Notes under the pieces: model-generated | What the model was told of the DNA's origin: nothing | The model's input: only the letters and a program-made list of their open reading frames with translations | Databases searched by the model: none | Position numbers and translations under genes: made by a program | Source of the DNA: Acinetobacter sp. | GTDB taxonomy: Bacteria; Pseudomonadota; Gammaproteobacteria; Pseudomonadales; Moraxellaceae | NCBI GenBank assembly: GCA_030152275.1 | Contig: JASLHF010000229.1 | Span: 1-36,960 of the forward strand | Reading direction: 5' to 3' | DNA length: 36,960 nucleotides | Shown here: piece after piece, positions 34,293 to 36,960 of the stretch | Layout: each line of letters starts with the position of its first letter | How positions within the stretch are numbered: the stretch's first letter is position 1

Positions 34293-34865
34293 TTAGGAAG
34301 ATGTCAGGCGACGTTGTTCTAAACGTGCATACCATTCTTGCCCCATTTTACCTGTATTTAATCGAATATATTGCTTAAGTTGTGCAGTCTCTTCATTCAG
34401 TTTTTTAATTTCCAAATAATAGTTATCTTTCTGTACTTTATAGTCCTGGATAGACTGCTTCAATTCTTTATGTATTAAATACTGGGACTGCAATTGTTGA
34501 TGCACAACTTCACGTTCTACTCTTTGTAATTGGTTTCGCTGATGCTTGAGTTGTTGTATTTGCTCGCCAGAAAACTTAAGTTGTGTATATAGCTGATTTA
34601 TTAAATTTTTAGCAGATGTATAAAGTTCAAATGCCTGATTTGCGGTCTGTACAGAGTTATAGTGCATTTCAATATATTGTTTGTATTCCAGATATGCTGC
34701 ACTGCGTTGCATTGCTTTCTGAATACGTGCACGTTGTTCAGCAGTTTCGAGACGTAACTGACGTTCTTTGCGTTGAAAGCGTTCATGCTGATCTCTAGTT
34801 TCCCGATCCAATAATGCCAATACAGCACCACCTAAAACCACTGCGCCTAGGGCAACTTGCCACAT
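34293..34865 (-). CDS. membrane-anchored coiled-coil protein
   Basis: A 190-residue protein with one N-terminal hydrophobic helix (residues 2-19, WQVALGAVVLGGAVLALL) and no cleavage site, then an almost continuous charged, glutamine-rich coiled coil to near the C-terminus. It is probably anchored in the inner membrane with the coil in the cytoplasm. It is 24 bp downstream of the next minus-strand coiled-coil gene and shares its operon. No enzymatic motif. I do not recognise the family. The heptad-rich, Gln/Lys/Glu composition is similar to that of the coiled-coil genes of the helicase operon, and a joint role is possible but unproven. Confidence 0.7.
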   Translation of the reverse strand: MWQVALGAVVLGGAVLALLDRETRDQHERFQRKERQLRLETAEQRARIQKAMQRSAAYLEYKQYIEMHYNSVQTANQAFELYTSAKNLINQLYTQLKFSGEQIQQLKHQRNQLQRVEREVVHQQLQSQYLIHKELKQSIQDYKVQKDNYYLEIKKLNEETAQLKQYIRLNTGKMGQEWYARLEQRRLTSS

Positions 34866-34889
34866 ATTTTTCTCTCTTTAAATAGGATG

Positions 34890-35384
34890 TTAGTTGACAT
34901 CTTTGAAAGACAAGTCACGATGTGAAACAGAAATACCAAATTGCTGATTTGCATCCATCAGTTGAGCTTGTAGTCGTGCTGATTCTTCACGATTCAAATT
35001 GATTTGTTTAATTAATTCCATCCACATAGCTTGTAACATTTGTTTAGTCTCAGTATCTGGTGCTTGAGCAATCATTTCTAAAATTATCATGCATTGCTTT
35101 TGCACATCTTTTTCACGCTCCTGATGTTGCTGAATCATCAGTTTGTTCTGTTTTAAAGTTTTAGCAAAGGCCTGAGACAGATGATCTAGGCGTTTTAGTT
35201 CCTGTTTCAATTGTGCTTCAATTTGATGATGTACAATTTTCGCCTGTTCATGCATTTGTTTGCGCTGTACTTCAAGTTGGGCAATCGCCTGCTTATATTG
35301 TGTGATTTCTCGAATCATATGGGTTGCTGAGTTCAATACTTCCCCCAAAGCAACTACCGATGGATTTGGAATTAATGGATTCAC
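34890..35384 (-). CDS. coiled-coil protein of unknown function
   Basis: A 164-residue soluble protein, helical and coiled-coil from about residue 15 to 145, rich in Gln, Lys, Met and Glu (for example HHQIEAQLKQELKRLDHLSQ). There is no signal peptide or membrane segment. It is the first gene of a two-gene minus-strand unit with the membrane-anchored coiled-coil protein; the pair could form a hetero-oligomer tethered to the membrane. An AGGA site precedes the ATG. No function can be assigned. Confidence 0.7.
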   Translation of the reverse strand: MNPLIPNPSVVALGEVLNSATHMIREITQYKQAIAQLEVQRKQMHEQAKIVHHQIEAQLKQELKRLDHLSQAFAKTLKQNKLMIQQHQEREKDVQKQCMIILEMIAQAPDTETKQMLQAMWMELIKQINLNREESARLQAQLMDANQQFGISVSHRDLSFKDVN

Positions 35385-35546
35385 TTTTTATCCTGCGTAG
35401 ATAGTTAAAGTTAATTTTAAAATCAACGTTATGAGTTAAATTTATCAATATGCATATGAGTATATATTTTTTTATGTCATAGAATCAGCAATTTAATAAC
35501 AGATAAATCAATAAAGTTAAAAGTGAAAATTCCATAACCTATCTCT

Positions 35547-35722
35547 TTAACTGGGCCATACCATACGAAAGTCACGATTACGGAAAAGGGTTAGTACAGT
35601 ATCGATCAAGGCAGTAACTAAATGCATGTCATTCATATCTTTAAGAGTGGGGTAAATACCAGCACGTGTAGCGACGTCTGCCTGAGTCATTTCCAGATAA
35701 AGTCGTTCTTTACGAAGTCTCG
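35547..35722 (-). pseudogene. hipB-like helix-turn-helix remnant
   Basis: Minus-strand translation gives LRKERLYLEMTQADVATRAG followed by IYPTLKDMNDMHLVTALIDT and a short basic end before the stop. This follows the XRE/HipB pattern LRKER-(G)LTQ-LA-RAGI-TL. The first part of the domain is missing and an in-frame stop lies upstream, so at most a 47-residue fragment from the ATG at 35690 could be made. HipB antitoxins normally lie upstream of hipA, whereas this fragment lies downstream of the hipA gene at the window edge. Confidence 0.4.
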
Positions 35723-35825
35723 CACATCATAACGTAACAACTTTGTCAGGTTTTCTGAATCTTAAATCCATAAATAGGTGTCCACTTAAAATTTAGTGGA
35801 CACTATCGCGATATTAATGGGTTAG

Positions 35826-35852
35826 AAAAAGTGGGGTTCAGCGGATGCTTAC
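35826..35852 (-). mobile_element. possible IS66-family terminal repeat remnant
   Basis: On the minus strand the sequence starts GTAAGCATCCGCTGAACC and runs into CCACTTTTTC, resembling the GTAAGCG-type terminal inverted repeat of IS66-family elements. No partner end or transposase is nearby. Confidence 0.3.
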
Positions 35853-35944
35853 GTCTTATTTTTAGATATGGCTATTAAGCCACAAAATAATGGAGTTATA
35901 AAATGTGTCGGTTGATCGGTGAAAAGGTGCTTTATTGGTTGATT

Positions 35945-35998
35945 AGATTCTATTAGATTAAAGAAGTCTAATTAGACATTTACAATCTAATGGAATCT
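35945..35998. repeat. nested palindromes upstream of the hip remnants
   Basis: Arms 35945-35959 and 35984-35998 are inverted repeats with one mismatch (AGATTCTATTAGATT / AATCTAATGGAATCT). A perfect palindrome GTCTAATTAGAC (35966-35977) sits between them. This could be an operator or a recombination site. Confidence 0.55.
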
Positions 35999-36110
35999 AT
36001 TGCAAGGAACCAATCGTTGCGGCGTAATTGAGATGACTACCATCAAGATTTTCCCAGTCAAAAACGATAAGCTACCATAGCAGTTATCAGACTCACCGTA
36101 TTTACGGGTT

Positions 36111-36960
36111 CTAATCATTTGCAAGTATTTGAAAGTCTGGATGCAATTTTTTCCAATGTTCTCTTAGTTTTTCTTTATGGGCAGAACCCATTGGTAAATC
36201 TAGTAATAGCGCTGGCCATACTGACCGTGCTTTGTCCATGATCTCGTGAAGTTGTTTTTCAATTACACGCCATGGAACACCGACTTTTTCTGCCCATTGT
36301 TCAAAGTGTTTCATCTCAGCTAAATACCAATCTTTATTTTTGGCAAGATTCAATGCGAAGTGACGCTCATTTTCAATATATACACTTGTCATCAATATAT
36401 CGTATGCGGGAGATAATCTTGGTGTTCTTTTATCGTGATAAATCATACTCCAGTTCTTTAAGTGTGCATCTCCATTGGCAAGTAAAATATTTATGAGTAA
36501 ACGGCTGGCAAATTGCTGAATATCAAAAATTTTGTTATCTGAATACTGGTAAATGATCTTGCCTATCTGTTCATAATTTGTGGTGCTGTATTTCTGATGT
36601 GGGTATGCACCAAAGATTTGAGCAAAATCTTCAATATGAATAAGCTCTGTAGTGTTAGCAGTACTCTGTCTATCGAATCTCTTAATTGCAAAAGCATATT
36701 GCTCTTGGGGTAAATTTAATGGTGGAAGGTCTTGTAAGAGTGCCATATCCACCAACCGAATCTCAGGGACATCTATTCCGACCATTTTGGCAAGGGTCAT
36801 CATAGAATATTCATTCAGTGGAACAAAAGCATGTCTGGAAGAAGGAGTTTTGATAATCCAGTCCCCGAGTAGAGTCGTTTCCGTTGCCTGTGCTAGTGTA
36901 AAACGCCCATCTTTGGCTTTCATGGAAAACTTCATTTGGACGCCGGCCAAGGAAAACTTA
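36111..36960 (-). CDS. hipA: HipA-family serine/threonine kinase toxin, 5' part missing
   Basis: The frame is open to the window edge, and upstream of the first internal Met it reads FSLAGVQMKFSM, a conserved HipA segment, so the N-terminal part lies outside. Visible kinase features: phosphate-binding region around HAFVPLNEYSMM, lysine in FAIKRFDR, HIEDFAQ, catalytic loop NGDAHLKNWS and metal-binding LSPAYD. HipA kinases phosphorylate translation targets such as glutamyl-tRNA synthetase and cause growth arrest, held in check by HipB. The active-site residues look intact. A partner hipB would be expected to the right of the window. Only a broken hipB-like fragment is found on the left. Confidence 0.85.
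   Translation of the reverse strand, partial: KFSLAGVQMKFSMKAKDGRFTLAQATETTLLGDWIIKTPSSRHAFVPLNEYSMMTLAKMVGIDVPEIRLVDMALLQDLPPLNLPQEQYAFAIKRFDRQSTANTTELIHIEDFAQIFGAYPHQKYSTTNYEQIGKIIYQYSDNKIFDIQQFASRLLINILLANGDAHLKNWSMIYHDKRTPRLSPAYDILMTSVYIENERHFALNLAKNKDWYLAEMKHFEQWAEKVGVPWRVIEKQLHEIMDKARSVWPALLLDLPMGSAHKEKLREHWKKLHPDFQILAND

Larger units (their letters stand above)
35385..36110. other. 726-bp region of remnants and inverted repeats
   Basis: No intact gene. It contains a hipB-like remnant (35547-35722), a dyad AGTGTCCACT-type hairpin (35778-35803), a possible IS66-family end (35826-35852) and nested palindromes (35945-35998), some listed separately. The right end abuts the hipA stop. Confidence 0.5.

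Overview
The window looks like an Acinetobacter chromosome. The left 9 kb is a carnitine-degradation locus of the kind described in A. baumannii (Rieske oxygenase CntA, reductase CntB, BCCT carrier, LysR regulator). Its CntA keeps the family's unusual bridging glutamate, nine residues further along than the published numbering. No taxonomic search was possible, so the genus is an inference from gene content, base composition and tRNA sequence.

Layout. (1) 1-9196, ordinary chromosome: 3' part of an outer-membrane porin, a LysR regulator on the minus strand, then a plus-strand operon of BCCT transporter, alpha/beta-hydrolase-fold protein, cntA, aldehyde dehydrogenase and cntB, closed by a terminator. 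Together these would import carnitine, cleave it to trimethylamine and malic semialdehyde, and oxidise the aldehyde to malate. (2) 9258-20879, an 11.6-kb catabolic island between two identical 88-bp direct repeats. Each repeat holds the 3' 48 nt of a tRNA-Gly(GCC) gene and its terminator. The island carries an outer-membrane channel, an acetamidase/formamidase-family enzyme, a Rieske oxygenase alpha subunit with its own ferredoxin and reductase, two small proteins, a styrene/indole-type two-component flavin monooxygenase, a short-chain dehydrogenase, and a convergent FixL/FixJ-like two-component system. It probably oxidises an aromatic or N-heteroaromatic compound such as indole. It has no integrase. 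(3) 20880-36960, a second AT-rich accessory region that runs off the right edge. It starts with a decayed IS3-family fragment and a 40-bp tandem repeat containing palindromes.

The main cargo of region 3 is a compact five-gene operon (21977-31703): SF1 helicase, PIN-domain protein, coiled-coil protein, ClpB-like AAA+ ATPase and NrdG-like radical-SAM protein. I do not recognise this combination as a named system. It looks like a candidate defence or stress module. A more AT-rich three-gene operon follows (thymidylate kinase-like, radical-SAM-like with a displaced cluster motif, GreA/B-C-like), then two minus-strand coiled-coil proteins, insertion-sequence debris, a hipB-like remnant and a hipA gene cut by the window edge.

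Both tRNA-Gly fragments are 3' halves on the minus strand. Regions 2 and 3 are therefore best explained as tandem islands at one tRNA-Gly site, with the intact tRNA gene, and probably the integrase, to the right of the window.
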